A stretch of DNA of 64,000 nt from Sialis fuliginosa (taxonomy: Eukaryota; Arthropoda; Insecta; Megaloptera; Sialidae), in NCBI GenBank assembly GCA_961205875.1, contig OY540810.1, forward strand, positions 8,680,001-8,744,000. Reading direction: 5' to 3'. Both the position numbers and the translations under genes were made by a program. Numbering within the stretch: the stretch's first letter is position 1; each line of letters begins with the position of its first letter. The notes beneath the pieces are model-generated. The model saw nothing but the letters and a program-made list of their open reading frames with translations, made no database searches and was not told where the DNA came from. Shown one piece after another: positions 12,225-21,630 of this stretch.

Positions 12225-12715
12225 AGGTGCGGTTACATCAAGCGCGCCGCGCCGCGCTGCGCTGCGCCGAACACGCAAAATGTTTATGCTTGTTTGATTT
12301 GAACGGCAAAACGCGCACGAACGCGCATGTTTGTGCGCGTACGTTTACGATCCGCTCGGAGTCGGTACATCAAAGAAAAATGCACGTTCGTGCGCGTTCA
12401 GTTTAAACGGGTTGAAGAACTTTTAACTGAAATTTTGAATTGGACTATTGTAGTTGACAAAATGAATGACTGGTGTCATTCTAAAGTAAACTAAGAAATC
12501 GATGTGTACAGATCAAGGTATTAAATGCGTTTGAGAATGTTTAATTAATTAACAGTTGTACCGCAATTCATGGCGAACTAATCACGGAACCTACAAAAAC
12601 GCTAACGTCCATTGACAATGGTAGGTTTGCACGAACACAATTTTTTTGTTTTGCGCCGCGCTGCGCTGTGCCGAATTGCTCGGCTCGGCGCGGCGCGCTT
12701 GATGTAACCGCACCT
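12225..12715. mobile_element. PIF/Harbinger-like MITE with GC-rich ends
   Basis: A 491-bp element has an inverted repeat of about 30 bp beginning AGGTGCGGTTACATCAAGCG and continuing into GCGCCGCGCCG. It is flanked by the 3-bp duplication TAA (12222-12224 and 12716-12718), which fits the TWA target of PIF/Harbinger elements. The ends are extremely GC/CpG-rich against an AT-rich background. Subterminal GCGCGTTCGTGCGC-like motifs also repeat inside. No transposase is present. Confidence 0.75.
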
Positions 12716-12939
12716 TAAGATAGAAAATTAAATTCTAAGCGTTCAAATCTCAAACCGTCTTTTTCTAGTGGTAAACATCGTAACCCCTCTTCAGAAGTTA
12801 AACATAACTGCTTTGATAGCAAAAACTCAAGATACATATCAGTACCGTATTAGTGTAGAAGGCCGTATGGGAAAAGACATGTATTCTCGGAATTATGATT
12901 GTTATCAAAAACACATCTGTTCATAGAATTAATATAAAT

Positions 12940-13325
12940 AAATAAGTACTTAATGTAAATATAATTTGCCCTTTACAGCATCCAATTTGGTCTTATAGTT
13001 CAGGTCATAAACTTGAAATAAATAATATGTTACCGTAATATTATTGATGACCCGTATCGGGGCGTGGAGTAGAAGGGATCGATTCGCGTGCGCTCGGCCG
13101 GCATTCGGATTTTTTGAGCGTCAATTGTTTGTTTTGTCTTCAATAATTAGCTTTTAGATTTCAACAGGAAAAAATTATTTGTAGGTACTTTTTGTTCTGA
13201 TTCGTTTTTGTTAGGTAATTTAAGTGTTGATTAGTTATTTTTACAATAATAACCAATCGTGTTTGTATTAAATTCAACTATATTTTTCAAAAATCCTAAA
13301 CAATAACTAATTTTATCTATTGTTT
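12940..13325 (+). mobile_element. Helitron-like family C, internal fragment
   Basis: It shares blocks with the complete family C copy at 14635-15513 in the same internal order: 'TTTACAGCATCCAATTTGGT', TCAATTGTTTGTTTTGTCTT, 'GATTCGTTTTTGTTAGGTAA' and CTATATTTTTCAAAAATCCT. Neither terminus is present. Confidence 0.6.
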
Positions 13326-13564
13326 TGTTAATTTTTGAACTCAAAATGCAAGCCCATTATTATATATAAATTCATATTTGACACCATACCTCTCGTATTT
13401 TGTCGATTGTTTTCAAAATAGATTTTTTTTTTAGAAAAACGTGATAATTGTTATTTAATATACACGTTAAATTTAAAGTGCATTGGGCACTGAGCAAAGC
13501 CTAAATATTAATTGTCAATGCTGAGTTTGTAGTTACCTTATTTTTTGGTCACAAAGAACAGATT

Positions 13565-13579
13565 GGGGGGGGGGGGGGG
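13565..13579 (+). repeat. G15 homopolymer run
   Basis: Fifteen consecutive G residues lie just outside the hAT MITE at 13616. Such runs are unexpected in DNA this AT-rich and are also prone to assembly or sequencing error. Confidence 0.8.
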
Positions 13580-13615
13580 CGTCCTGTTAATATTTCAATT
13601 TATACGGTCACATAT

Positions 13616-14043
13616 TAGGGTTGTCAGATTTTTTTGTGAGTCAAATCGGGACCCCCCCCCCCCCCCCCCCCCGAAAAAAATCAACAATATTCAACCATTT
13701 TATTTTTAATTTCTATTAAATAGTAAAATAAAATTTATAAATTTTAATACTAATCATTTATTAATTATAATTTTAATAACAACCAATAACTCACAAACTC
13801 ATTGAAAATCTCTGAAGTTATAGTGTGTTTATTAGAAAAATTTCAATGAATCGATTATTGACATTGTAAGTCAAAAATGATGTTAACTGTCAAATTTGAA
13901 TTCAACAATTGAATAAACAAACCATAGATGCAAAATTTGAAAAACGGGACTTTTGGGCGTCCCGAAAAGTTTTTTCGGGACACCGGGACATGAGACTAAA
14001 AAACGGTGACAATCCCGATTAATCGGGACGTCTGACAACCCTA
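13616..14043. mobile_element. hAT-type MITE with C21 run and internal palindromes
   Basis: A 428-bp element has a perfect 13-bp inverted repeat TAGGGTTGTCAGA and a perfect 8-bp target duplication TCACATAT (13608-13615, 14044-14051). The left part contains 21 consecutive C (13652-13672). The right part holds two hairpins: GTCCCGAAAA-GTT-TTTTCGGGAC (13959-13981) and the perfect palindrome TCCCGATTAATCGGGA (14013-14028). It is non-coding. The ends mark it as a relative of the MITE at 1970-2506. Confidence 0.9.
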
Positions 14044-14051
14044 TCACATAT

Positions 14052-14634
14052 ACATATGTACATACGTATTAAAAAGATCAACTTCCTCATTTTAAATTAC
14101 AAACGTAGAATCCATAACGTTTCAATATTTAAACAAACAAGTGAATGCTGTTTTTATATACATATATTATATTTATACACAATTTATACTGATTGTGAGG
14201 TATTTTTGGTATCTACTGGAAACATATTTTATAAATATTTATTTCAGTCCCTCTGGTATTCTGAAGTATATTTTCACTAATTAATATGATGTAATAATAA
14301 TTAAAATTAATTAATTTGTAAAAGATATTTGAACCTGGAACATTTTAAAACCGACCTCATGGAAATCAATAAATGTATGTACATTATCTTATTAATGAAG
14401 AGAATTTTAAGATAGGTATTACATTAAAAGCATCTTCAAAGTAGGTATGTTTTTGAATTTTACTAAATATATTTTAAAACAGAAATATAAAACTCTGTTT
14501 TTCAGCCGCTGTCTTAAAAGCACTTACAAGTAAAAGCATATTTTTATGTTTTCATTTTAATTTAATTTTATAAATAAACGTATGTATGTACATTTGTACA
14601 TACATTTATGTTTAATTTTGGTAATTATAATAAA
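14052..14634. other. AT-rich intergenic DNA
   Basis: No gene is supported. The 74-codon frame at 14056-14280 has filler composition. Several TACATA microrepeats occur. Confidence 0.45.
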
Positions 14635-15513
14635 CTAGCTGGGCCCACGCGGCTTCGCTCGCGTAGACTACGGAATTATTGTTTAGGATTTTTGAAAAAT
14701 ATAGTTTAATTAATTAAATACAAACACGATTAGTTATTATTGTAATAATAATTTATCAATACCTAAATTACCTAACAAAAACGAATCAGAAGAAAAAAGT
14801 ACAAATAATTTGTGTTCTGTTTAAATTTAAATGTTAATTATTGAAAACAAAATTAACTCAAACGTCAGCCGAGGGACTCCGAATATCTACCGAACGTAAG
14901 CGAATCCAGTCTGATGTACATCGCTTCGATGCGGCACGACACCATACATTTAAAATGTTACCTTTATAAATATATTTTAAGATATTTTCTAAACTATACG
15001 ACCAAATTGGATGCTGTAAATGGCAAACTATATCTACATTAAGTACTTATGACGATGAAATCATTTATTTCGATAAGGATTAATGTTTTGCAGGTCATAA
15101 GTCCATGTAAACAAAACCCAAATATTTTACGTTTTTTTTGTAACATAAAAGCAGTTATTGTGGCTTAAATATAAAAGTTAGACATATCGTGTCGCTGACT
15201 TAATTGTAGAACTTTTGATTCTACACAATTCTTTAATACATTATTTTGTTCTATATTGAACGGTTTAGGCAGCGTATTACAAAACAGCGCGCCGACGGCA
15301 AAATTTTTTCCGACTTGATTTACTATTATCGTCACTGCTTTGTTGTTATGTTACCTAACGTAAAAAAATATAGCCTATAACCTGGCCAGAGAACGTACCT
15401 ATGAATTAAAAAAAAAACTCGTAAATCGGATAAGTGGTTCTCGAGTGATAAGGTAACTAACGGACAGACAGACAGACAGACAGAGAGACGTTGAGCTTTA
15501 TATATATTAAGGA
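14635..15513 (-). mobile_element. Helitron-like family C, complete 879-bp copy
   Basis: On the minus strand it begins TCCTTAATATATATAAAGCT (TC at 15513), continues with CTGTCTGTCTGT motifs, and ends in a GCGAGCGAAGCCGCG hairpin, GGGCCCAG and CTAG (14638-14635). Flanks are A upstream and T downstream. It is the fullest copy of the family here and the reference for those at 12940, 23777, 25480 and 51782. No Rep/helicase frame is present, so it is non-autonomous. Confidence 0.78.
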
Positions 15514-16450
15514 TATAACATTGGATTTTTAGGGAGATATGTATTTTTGTTTAACAAATATTATATACTAGCGCATAATAAAAAAAGTGGTAAGCAGATA
15601 ATTCCAAAAATTTGAATGTCGACTATGCTTGACCAGTGCTACAATGCTATAAAAGTCGCTTTTTTGGTACTTCACATTTTTTTGTGTGGCTCAAATCAAT
15701 TTCGATATTTTACCTTTCTTGGAAGTGAAATGTTTCTTTATATTTCAATTCTCAATCAATATAGGTATGTATTTCAAAGTATTTAATTGAAAAAAATGTA
15801 CTGATTATATTTACTTTCTGGTGATTTACATCACATATAAAAATTTTAAGAAAATCTAAGAGGTCGCTGTATACCTCATTGATGGCTTTCTAATGGAATG
15901 GCTCTAACAAATTATTTAGGACCGAGCGTAAAGTTTGAAACAAAACAATCCAAATACAAAAGGTTTCATTAAAATCGGTTCATAGAGGCCCAATTTATAG
16001 GTATATAACTAATTACAGTAGACTAGAATTGCCATATACGGAAAAAAGTCATTCCAAAATTGAATAGCAAAAATTACAATTTTGTTTTGTTAATCGAGAA
16101 AATTGTTCATGTAACGCCGCGCCATTCCACCACGTTACATTACAAAAAAGTTATTTTCCGTTCTCATGTACACTAATAATTACAGTATTTCATTTCTCTG
16201 ATTTATAAGTATTTTTTATTCAATTCATAGTCTGCCTCTTTAATGAACAACTAATTCCAAATATGACCGTACAGATACATGTTTACCAACATCAGCACGA
16301 AAAATAAACAAATTTTCGTACATCCGCATAGCGCTGCTTTGTTGCTCACTAACTGGAAAATGGCGTGCTTGTGTTTTCCAAAGTTTTTATTTGCAGACAG
16401 GGTTGTACAATTTACACACATCAATAGGGAATTCAACAAACTGTTTTAAA
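15514..16450. other. Intergenic DNA with repeat block G copy 1
   Basis: It contains block G (15585-15695, listed separately), an inverted pair ATGTAACG/CGTTACAT around a CG-rich loop (16109-16140), and a block at 16343-16390 (CTAACTGGAAAATGGCGTG) that recurs at 17244-17290. No gene recognised. Confidence 0.45.
15585..15695 (+). repeat. Repeat block G, copy 1
   Basis: The block runs GTGGTAAGCAG, TTCCAAAAATTTGAATGTCG, ACTATGCTTGACCA, GTCGCTTTTTTGG and 'TTTTTGTGTGGCT'. It matches 16938-17046 at most positions in the same order and orientation. Confidence 0.7.
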
Positions 16451-16650
16451 TCCATACTAATATTATAAATGCGAAAGTGTGTCTGTCCCTTTCTGTTTGT
16501 TACCTTTTCACGGCTAAACCACTGAACCGATCTTGCTGAAATTTGGCAGTAAAATAATTTGCATCCCGAGGACAGATATAGGCTACTTGGTATCTCGAAA
16601 ATTCAACCCCTAAGGGATTGCAAAGAGGTGAAAAAATTTGTATGGGGAAT
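16451..16650 (+). mobile_element. Helitron-like 5' end, family B joined to D-type interior
   Basis: It starts TCCATACTAATATTATAAAT after an A and follows family B through TTGTTACCTTTTCACGGC and AACCGATCTTGCTGAAATTT. From about 16600 it switches to 'AAAATTCAACCCCTAAGGG' and GTGAAAAAATTTGTATGGGG, which match the interior of the family D copy at 11429-11909. The 3' end was not identified. Confidence 0.55.
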
Positions 16651-16852
16651 TTTTTTTTTTAGTAATTAATATTTTCACATGAACGGTTGTAATTGGTTTT
16701 ATTCTATCCGGCGGAAAAAATATCATGGGGGTGAGGGTTTTAGGGGAGAAAACAACCCTTTAACTCACATAGAGGCCGAGATATTTACGATTTTGTATAA
16801 TAAATTTAGGTTGAATTTTTCCAAAAAAACGACCTATATAACATTGTTGAAA

Positions 16853-17046
16853 TTTTCTGCTTACCAGTTATTTTGGGGTTTAGCCAACTTGGAAAAATCC
16901 AAATTAAATACAAAATTCAAGATCAAATAAAAAAAAAACTGGTAAGCAGAAAGTTCCCAAAATTTGGATTTCGACTATGCTCGACCAATAATTAATGCAA
17001 CACTATATAGGTCGCATTTTTTGGCTCCGCACTTTTTTGTGTAGCT
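16853..17046. repeat. Repeat block G, copy 2, with inverted partner
   Basis: Block G recurs at 16938-17046 (ACTGGTAAGCAGAAAGTTCC ... TTTTTTGTGTAGCT). Immediately upstream, TTTCTGCTTACCAGTT (16854-16869) is the inverted partner of AACTGGTAAGCAGAAA, so the copy sits at the base of a hairpin. This may mark the terminus of an otherwise unrecognised element. Confidence 0.6.
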
Positions 17047-17279
17047 GTGTTGTCTTAATATTCAAGAGAATAAGAGACATTTTCGGGGTTTGAAGTCTCC
17101 CTGTTCCAGTCCATAAATTATCATTATTTTGTATTAAATTATTTTAAGCGATCCTTTAATATAATGGCTGTTAGTTACAATGAATCTCACAAAGCAAATA
17201 TGCATACGTAAAAAGAAAACTCAAAGTACACCCCTACGTTGTTCGCTAACTGGAAAATAGCGTGTCCATGTTTTTCAAA

Positions 17280-17580
17280 GTTTTTCTCGATCCGTTGCAC
17301 GCAAGTCTCCCGCACGGGATCCCTCAAATATTGATGAATAGATGCGAATAAAGAGACACGTATATGAGACGTACGTCTTAGCTAACGTCAGTGCAAGATC
17401 GATCGTCAAAACTCGCGAAAACAAACCGAAAACTTTGACGCGGGCGGATGTAACCGTGTGTGTGTGGGAGGGGGGTGGGGGGAGTGCGTATGTGTGTATC
17501 TCAAAAGTCACTTTACCGGCTTATAAATTCATTCACCTATGAATGTACAGAACGCTTCGCAAGAACCGTTACACTTGAAA
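17280..17580. other. CpG- and GC-richer single-copy-looking stretch
   Basis: Compared with its surroundings this stretch is clearly richer in CG dinucleotides (ACGTACGTC, GATCGATCG, CTCGCGAAAA, GACGCGGGCGG) and ends in a GT/G-rich tract. It contains AACGTCAGTGC, which includes a TCAGT arthropod initiator-like motif. No match elsewhere in the window was noticed. The opposite-strand frames here (66 and 78 codons) are not convincing. A promoter, 5' non-coding exon or CpG-rich regulatory region is possible; nothing proves it. Confidence 0.3.
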
Positions 17581-17684
17581 ATATTCAAATCGGAGTTAAT
17601 AAAAGCAGTTTTATATTAAATTTGTGTTATAAATAATTTTGAATATAAGGTATTAATATAAGGAGATTAGAATTATATATTATA

Positions 17685-17943
17685 TCCACACTAATATTAT
17701 AAATGCGAAAGTGTGTATGTCTGTCTGTTTGTTACCTTTTTATGGCAAAACCGCAGAACTGATCTTGATATTTGACAGGGAGATAGTATGTATCCCGATA
17801 AAATAATGGGTTATACTTTTTTGGCGTAGACATCTAGCGTGCAAATGCGAAACTAAAAATCTGTTTTATCGACTATCATAATAATAGAAATCTGTATTAC
17901 CTAACATGTATTCCACGCGGACAAAGTCGCGGGTAACAGCTAG
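17685..17943 (+). mobile_element. Helitron-like family B, complete 259-bp copy
   Basis: It starts TCCACACTAATATTATAAAT (after A), carries TTTGTTACCTTTTTATGGCA, and ends with the hairpin CGCGGAC-AAA-GTCGCG (17916-17931), GGTAACAG, CTAG, followed by T. These are the Helitron 5'-TC, 3'-hairpin-CTRR and A/T insertion hallmarks. Non-coding. Confidence 0.78.
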
Positions 17944-18649
17944 TACGATATTGCTAACAGTAGTTGACTAGAGGGGGGGGGGGGGATATAATAATTTATA
18001 AAACGACCAGAATTATAATAAAAACGTTCAAGAATTAAATGTTATGTTGATTTTTACTTATACATTTTTACTTCGATGGTAAAAAAATCCTATGGTCGGT
18101 TTTTGGCAACAATCGCAGACCAATAAGAAAAATATTTACTAATTTCAAAATCCCATAATAAAATTGTCACTAATAACGGTTTATTGCTTTCACGCAATTA
18201 CTGTTTAATGGAATCAATAAGAAAGAACAAAAAAAAAACATAAGTTTATTCACGTAACACGTTAATAAAGGTTTTTTTATTCGCACAAAAATTAACACGA
18301 AATCCCATCAAAGAACACCCTCACGAGAAAAAAAATTAAATGAATATACAACAAAAAATCACAATTATATTTTAATAATCAAACCAGCAGAGAAAAACAA
18401 ACAAAAACCGCGAACGACAGAACAAACAAAATAAAAACACGCTGCAAAAATCCATCGTCGCATTCACAAGCCCTTACAGGGCCGGTTTTACACTACAAAG
18501 GGTCTTACTAACTAAAACTAACTGATTTGATTATTTAAAAAATCAACATATTTTTTCACATTTTCTTTTAATAATAATTTGTAAAAAACTAATAAGCCCA
18601 GTTATAAATTCTCTTTTTGCAGGAAGATTTTAAAAATAAATAAAACGGC
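17944..18649. other. Intergenic DNA
   Basis: It begins with a G13 run (17973-17985). The rest is AT-rich; 18380-18500 is somewhat richer in GC with no recognised content. No gene. Confidence 0.45.
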
Positions 18650-19070
18650 CAAGTGCGTGTTGGGCACACACTTGATAGGGTTCCGTAATAATTCTCACTA
18701 CGATTTATAGAGTTATTTCAAAAATTTTCTAAACTATTCTTGCTACAGTGTTTGTAATTTTCATTGAAAGTACTAACTAAAAGCTACATTCTGAATTTTT
18801 TAAGGTTTTTTGAATTCATAGTTTATAAATTAGAGCTCTGATAACCACATTGAAATACATACAAATATATCATGACTGAAGGGTTAAAATCAAACGTTTT
18901 TGTTGCATTTTAGGAGATCTATCTAAAGACCCCCACTCAATGTGGTCAGTAAAAAACGCCCGTATACAAAATTTCTTCTTAATATGTAGGTATAAAATTT
19001 TTATAGACAGACGGACGGGCGATCAGAACGAAATTATAAGGGTTCCTAGTTTTCTACGGAACTCTAAAAA
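18650..19070 (+). mobile_element. Dispersed repeat family F, long copy
   Basis: It runs from GGCCAAGTGCGTGTTGGGCA and 'AGGGTTCCGTAATAATTCTC' to an ATAGACAGACGGACGGGCGA segment and closing TATAAGGGTTCC...CTACGGAACTC. The 5' half matches the inverted copy at 3675-3975; the 3' end matches 37900-37985. The class (SINE-like or DNA element) cannot be decided from the sequence. Confidence 0.6.
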
Positions 19071-19519
19071 GAAGTGCGAGTCGAACTTCACGTACTGGTG
19101 TCCTGTACCGTATAATTTTTCAACTTTTTTTATATCAAATACTTTTTTTCAGCCCGCTATACATTTTTATACATTTTGGTATAAACAAATTCATATATCT
19201 GAAAATTTCATTCGACCTACTAATTTGACTATATGCTAATAAAGAACCATCAATATATTTAAAATTTCGCGGCATGCTTTTGATGATCTGCCAGCCAGCA
19301 TAATTCATAAAAAAAATATAATTTCCTTTACATGTTCTAATTTTAAAATAAAACAGGCTCATTTGATCGTTATTTTGTATATTAAAGTATAGGGTTCGAG
19401 TATCCACATAATAAATAAAAATTATGCTCTGCGCTTACTACATATTTAAAGATAGTTGTCGAAAATTATTTTAACTTATTTTTTTACTGAAAATATAGCC
19501 CTTCTTATCTATCTATCTA
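19071..19519. other. AT-rich intergenic DNA
   Basis: No gene supported; overlapping frames on the two strands at 18940-19407 are composition artefacts. It ends in a short (TATC)n tract at about 19506-19520. Confidence 0.45.
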
Positions 19520-19700
19520 TCTATACATAATATAAAACAAAGCCCCTCGTCGCGTCTGTCTGCCTGTCTGTGCACGATTTTCTCAGTATCTACTGAACGG
19601 ATTTTATTCCGTTTTTACTAATGGATAGAATGTTTCACGAGGAAAATTTAGATGTATAATTTGTGGATATTTTGTGTAAATTTCATGAAGTCGAAAAAAG

Positions 19701-20000
19701 CAATCGTCAAAGTATCTTCGCGTAAATAAAATTTCCCGAGCCCGCGGACCCTTAAAAAAATTTTTTTTTGTGTCCCACTATTTCTTATGATTGCTCAATA
19801 ACCGTACCTCAAAAAAAAATTATGCTAAAAAATCTCAAAAATTATGCTAAAAAATCTCAATCGTCAAAGTATCTTCGCGTAAATAAAATTTCCCGAGCCC
19901 GCGGACCCTTAAAAAAATTTTTTTTTGTGTCCCACTATTTCTTATGATTGCTCAATAACCGTACCTCAAAAAAAAAATTATGCTAAAAAATCTCAAAACT
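19701..20000. repeat. 157-bp tandem duplication
   Basis: Two near-identical copies start at 19701 and 19858 (both CAATCGTCAAAGTATCTTCG...). They differ essentially by one base in an A run and by a 22-bp local repeat (AAATTATGCTAAAAAATCTC motif doubled) at the end of copy 1. The near identity implies a very recent duplication or an assembly artefact. Confidence 0.9.
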
Positions 20001-20139
20001 AGAAACTTTTATTTCGATAAGACCATTTTTCACAGAGATACAGCTCTTCAAAAACACTAAAAAAAAGTTGTAATTGTTTGTTCCTTTAATTTTTTGGATA
20101 AGTGTAGTTTGAGATAAGTGAAAACAATGTTTAATATTT

Positions 20140-20424
20140 TTGACTTTAAACAGAGACTTAATAAAAGTTGCAGCTTCTCAAGAAATATTGGGCCAAGAAT
20201 TTCTACCCTACATAAAAGGTTGTACAGACAAAATAGCGAGAAGTTTTAGTAAAAAAGGTGTCCGTACTATATTTATTTCAAAACAAAAAATCGCTACCTC
20301 TGTCAAGTCCATCAAAGACAAATACGACAAATTAGACATGGCAGGCATCTACGAAATCTCGTGCAATTGTGGTAATGTGTACATATATAGGGCAGACCGG
20401 CAGATCCATAAGAACAAGAACTAA
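20140..20424 (+). pseudogene. Penelope-type GIY-YIG endonuclease remnant
   Basis: The frame shows LPYIKGCTDKIAR at residues 22-34 (the linker seen between reverse transcriptase and nuclease in Penelope-like proteins). It then has GIYEISCNCGNVYI at residues 69-82, with the GIY and YI elements and the Cys pair C75/C77 characteristic of this nuclease class. In a live element the domain nicks target DNA to prime reverse transcription. The apparent start is not a real start: the element is 5'-truncated just upstream. The domain does not continue cleanly and cannot be functional here. Assignment rests on recalled family motifs. Confidence 0.75.
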
Positions 20425-20730
20425 TGAACATATAAGAGATATGAAGAACCAGCACATCGCCAAGTTAGCAGTAGCTACAAGGGCATATAGTAGATATCAA
20501 TAATGTAAAGTCTTAGCCCGGTCTGATAAATTTTGGCCTAGGCTTTACAGAGAAGCCATAGAGATTAGTAAGAACCCGAATAATTATAACAGAGACATCG
20601 GCTAGCTTACATCTGCCCGGCGCGTGGAATCCGGTGCTATTACCGAGCAACACTTGATTTATCAAAACTAATTCTAGCAAACGTCAACGCTTATTTAATT
20701 AAGCAGCTACACCTTCTGTACTAAACACTT

Positions 20731-20774
20731 CACTTATGAAGAAGATCACGAGATGTTGGTCGAAACGTCAAGTG
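20731..20774 (+). ncRNA. Hammerhead-ribozyme-like motif in Penelope 3' region
   Basis: CACTT (20731-20735) pairs perfectly with AAGTG (20770-20774) as stem I. Between them lie ATGAAGA (20736-20742; consensus core CTGANGA, first base altered), a stem II made of GATCAC (20744-20749) and GTTGGTC (20755-20761, one bulge), then GAAAC and GTC at the expected cleavage position. Type I hammerheads with minimal stem III are known from Penelope-like elements. The altered first core base would probably impair cleavage, so this is likely a decayed ribozyme. Confidence 0.6.
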
Positions 20775-20888
20775 ACAATATAGTGCAACGCGGTATACAA
20801 CCCAATAATCAAATGTTTATACAATGTTTAATATGTTTATTACAGATTAAATTTATATCCCCGGGTAACACTGGGTCCAATGCGCTAG

Positions 20889-21630
20889 TTTATCATATTC
20901 CAATTTCTCAAGATAACGATTACTTCAAAATCAATTTTAATTTAAAAAATCTATTCTTAACGCATTTCATGTATCTTTTTCTAGAAACCATTATTATTTT
21001 TCATTTTATTATATTATTTCTATGAACATAAATATCCATTTGAAAAAACAACAAAGAGAATTTCTTCGGTAATTTTTCTAGATGTGTTTAAAAGACCCTC
21101 ATTAAATTTTCTTAGCACCGGCACTGTCCCCTTACACCCTCGACAACCGCTGTACGTGATAATCAATACAAATTTCACACAGACCCTTCAAAATGCAGAT
21201 ATATCGGTGTCGTGAGAATTGAAAAAGAACATATTTGTTTCGTTTACAATTTGACATCTAAAATTTCACATCGTGCCAACATGAAATTCCCCAAACGCTA
21301 GCGAGACCACCTTAGAGCGTCTGTTCTATCTTCCCATGTACACTGACGTGTGGGGATGCTGCCGTCAACTCGGGGATCTTTTTTTACCCCTCTTTTTTAC
21401 TTATCGTGTGCACGCATAGCGAAAAAATCAATTTTCAATTCGTGAAACAGATTTTGATTTATTTTTTGTATTTAAGTGACTGTCAATTGTTTAAAGTTTC
21501 TTTTGTAATTGTTGTATGTATGCATAATATGTTCGTTTGTTTGTACTTTTTCTGAAAGGTCTCGAAAACTACTGAACCGATTTTAATGGTACATTTGATT
21601 TATTGTTTTTGTAGAATTTTCATTTTGACA
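20889..21630. other. Intergenic DNA
   Basis: No gene recognised. 21290-21420 is richer in GC (GTACACTGACGTGTGGGGAT, 'CTGCCGTCAACTCGGGGATC') and has no match noticed in the window. 21480-21600 has a family-D-like 'TCTGAAAGGTCTCGAAAACT' and 'ACTGAACCGATTTTAATGG' tail. Confidence 0.4.

Larger units (their letters stand above)
20138..20820 (+). mobile_element. 5'-truncated Penelope-like retroelement
   Basis: The insert is flanked by a perfect 14-bp direct repeat ACAATGTTTAATAT (20124-20137 and 20821-20834), interpreted as its target duplication. The interior has the C-terminal GIY-YIG nuclease region typical of Penelope-like elements, with further recognisable protein remnants downstream, followed by a 3' non-coding part with a hammerhead-like motif. 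The reverse transcriptase part is absent, so only the 3' end of the element was copied in. The reading frame is broken; this is a dead copy. It interrupts Helitron family A and so is younger than that copy. Confidence 0.8.
19520..20888 (+). mobile_element. Helitron-like family A, with tandem duplication and nested insertion
   Basis: It starts TCTATACATAATATAAAACA next to a TATC tract, carries CTGTGCACGATTTTCTCAGT and 'GGTGTATAATTTGTGG'-type core motifs, and ends TCCCCGGGTAACACTGGGTC...GCGCTAG followed by T. A 157-bp internal tandem duplication (19701 on) and a Penelope-like insertion (20138-20820) split it; without the insertion it would be about 670 bp. It gives the best evidence that family A is one element from TC to CTAG. 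Confidence 0.65.

Noticed and set aside
15463-15485. GACA repeats as an independent microsatellite
   Set aside because: They are the normal CTGTCTGTCTGT tract of Helitron family C read on the other strand.
19385-19405. GGGTTCGAGTATCC considered as a tRNA T-arm
   Set aside because: No acceptor or anticodon arm could be paired around it. No other stretch in the window looked like a tRNA.
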